Assembly: GCA_045545235.1 (NCBI GenBank)
Contig: JAZQAN010000064.1
Location: 1 to 64,000, forward strand
Origin: CAZNKU01 sp045545235
GTDB lineage: Bacteria > Bacillota > Clostridia > Monoglobales > Firm-18
DNA: 64,000 nucleotides
Direction: 5' to 3'
Below the pieces are notes generated by a model. That model ran no database searches. It was given only the letters and a program-made list of their open reading frames with translations, and had not been told where the DNA came from. Of this stretch, positions 62,672-64,000 are shown piece after piece. Numbering within the stretch: position 1 is the stretch's first letter; every line of letters begins with the position of its first letter. The translations under genes were made by a program, and so were the position numbers.

Positions 62672-64000
62672 ATGAAAAGAATATTAGCGATTTTGATAAC
62701 AAAAATTCTTATTATATGCGGAAAATTGATTGGTAAAAAAAGTTCGTCAGCTCCTGGATATTATGCTATGAAAATTTGTCCCGGTATATTAAAATACTTG
62801 TCACAACAAATTAAAAAAGATATTATTGTTGTATGTGGTACAAATGGAAAAACTACAACTAATAACCTTATTAATTCTTTGATAATATCAGCAGGTAATA
62901 AAACGGTTTGCAATGAACTTGGTGCAAACATGCTTCCCGGAATAGCTACTGCTTTTATTGAAAAAGCAAATATTTTTGGTAAACTTAATGCAGATTATGC
63001 TTGTTTAGAAATAGATGAAATGTCAGCTATAAAAGTTTTTGAACATTTGCTACCCAATTATATAATCGTTAATAATCTTTTTCGTGATCAATTGGATAGA
63101 TACGGTGAAGTTGAGTTAACTTTAGGATATCTAGAAAAAGCAATTTCAATGTGTGATAATGTAAAACTAATACTAAACGCAGATGACCCTGTTGTCACTT
63201 CGTTATCTAAAAAAACTAAAAAAACTTCTTGTTTTTTTGGTATAGGTGAAAAAACAAGTGAGCCTCTTAATGAAACAAAAGAAGGTCGTTTTTGTGTTTT
63301 CTGTGGCAATGAGCTGTCGTATGATTTTTCACATTATAGCCAACTTGGAAAATACAAATGCCAGAATTGTGGATACAAACGACCTGATGTGGATTTCGAG
63401 GCGTACAATGTTAAAATTACTGATGGATTGAAATTTGTTGTAAATAATAAAGAGTTTGATTTGAATTACAGAGGATTTTATAATATTTACAATGTATTGG
63501 CAGCATATTCAGTTTTATCTGTTGCTAATGTATCTATTTCTGACATTAATAAATCATTACAAGAATTCAAACCACAGATTGGAAGAATGGAAACATTTAC
63601 TATAAACAATAAAAAAGTAATCTTAAATCTTGCGAAAAATCCAGCAGGTTTCAATCAGGCTATTTCAACCGTGATGTCTGATATTCGTTTAAAAAACATT
63701 ATTGTTGCAGTTAATGATAAACCATCTGACGGCAGGGATATTTCATGGATATGGGATGTCGATTTTGAAGCGTTTGCTAAAATTAATGCCAATAAGATAT
63801 ATACTTCCGGTATTAGACATAATGATTTGGCAGTACGTTTTAAATATGCCGATTTAAAAAACGTTGAAGATTACGAAAATATTAAAGATGCTATATTAAA
63901 AGGTATAGAGGAAGAATGTGAAGTATTTTATGTTCTTGTAAATTATACAATGCTTTTTGAAACTCAGAGTATTCTTAAGGATTTGGAGAGTGACAAATGA
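62672..64000 (+). CDS. murT: Lipid II isoglutaminyl synthase subunit MurT
   Basis: MurT with GatD amidates the D-glutamate of lipid II. The 442-aa Mur-ligase-like protein has the ATP loop CGTNGKTTTNN (residues 55-65), LEIDEMSAIKVFEHL, an inserted zinc ribbon C208-x2-C211 and C230-x2-C233, and the C-terminal DUF1727 domain (NLAKNPAGFNQAI, VNDKPSDGRDISWIWDVDFE). The gene is complete; its TGA is the last codon of the window. gatD is expected immediately to the right. It closes, within this window, the ireB-murJ operon. Confidence 0.93.
   Translation: MKRILAILITKILIICGKLIGKKSSSAPGYYAMKICPGILKYLSQQIKKDIIVVCGTNGKTTTNNLINSLIISAGNKTVCNELGANMLPGIATAFIEKANIFGKLNADYACLEIDEMSAIKVFEHLLPNYIIVNNLFRDQLDRYGEVELTLGYLEKAISMCDNVKLILNADDPVVTSLSKKTKKTSCFFGIGEKTSEPLNETKEGRFCVFCGNELSYDFSHYSQLGKYKCQNCGYKRPDVDFEAYNVKITDGLKFVVNNKEFDLNYRGFYNIYNVLAAYSVLSVANVSISDINKSLQEFKPQIGRMETFTINNKKVILNLAKNPAGFNQAISTVMSDIRLKNIIVAVNDKPSDGRDISWIWDVDFEAFAKINANKIYTSGIRHNDLAVRFKYADLKNVEDYENIKDAILKGIEEECEVFYVLVNYTMLFETQSILKDLESDK

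Overview
The window is an AT-rich chromosomal segment from a low-GC, anaerobic, spore-forming Firmicute of class Clostridia. The evidence is sporulation sigma-G, SpoVG, YtfJ/GerW and YlmC/YmxH, a single-chain pyruvate:ferredoxin oxidoreductase, GatCAB, AddAB, NrdR, IreB and a MurT-type Mur ligase. Shine-Dalgarno sites are strong (AGGAG, GAGGTG), starts are often TTG or GTG, and many promoters fit TTGACA-17-TATAAT. No phage, transposon, CRISPR array or rRNA was seen. Most of the window is core genome. Coding is dense and no gene-free stretch exceeds about 260 bases.

Layout. Positions 1-2000 hold two terminators, sigG (-), tRNA-Thr(GGT) and comEA (-). From 2009 to 16490 a long + strand run carries lon-engB-hisS, a Gld-like ABC exporter set (ATPase, permease, GldG-like, DUF4340), recJ, relA, a metallo-beta-lactamase-fold hydrolase and a short HemZ-like radical SAM protein. 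From 16536 to 21750 come HPr, uvrC, a site-2 protease homologue, scpA, scpB, a DUF2953 protein and ytfJ. Positions 21800-28560 form a carbohydrate region: a GH29 fucosidase, yhbY, a GH39-like hydrolase, a tiny Asn/Gln-rich peptide, and on the - strand a LacI regulator, a sugar epimerase/isomerase and a Gfo/Idh/MocA dehydrogenase. Positions 28558-30490 hold small unknowns, including a Cys-motif membrane protein. Then follow mrp (-), PFOR, mntP (-), an EF-G-like GTPase, a GH2 beta-galactosidase and a DUF45 metalloprotease.

Positions 41600-46980 on the - strand hold ligA and, from its own promoter, gatCAB. The + strand then has ylmC, nrdR and a PHP phosphoesterase. murC (-) overlaps the PHP gene tail to tail and is divergent from spoVG. 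addB and addA overlap. The window ends with ireB, murJ, an O-antigen-ligase-like protein, a GT4 glycosyltransferase, two tandem DUF4330 proteins and murT. This last run looks like one envelope-assembly operon (lipid II flipping and amidation beside polymer synthesis).

No single spectacular new system stands out. The best leads are the envelope operon with its unexplained DUF4330 pair and a ligase with a duplicated N-terminus, an EF-G paralogue lacking the catalytic histidine, a hairpin that can hide the ribosome site of the GH39-like gene, the Asn/Gln-rich peptide, and a candidate NrdR box in the nrdR leader. Start codons were moved from the longest open frame wherever a Shine-Dalgarno site, promoter or terminator argued for it, and each entry says so.
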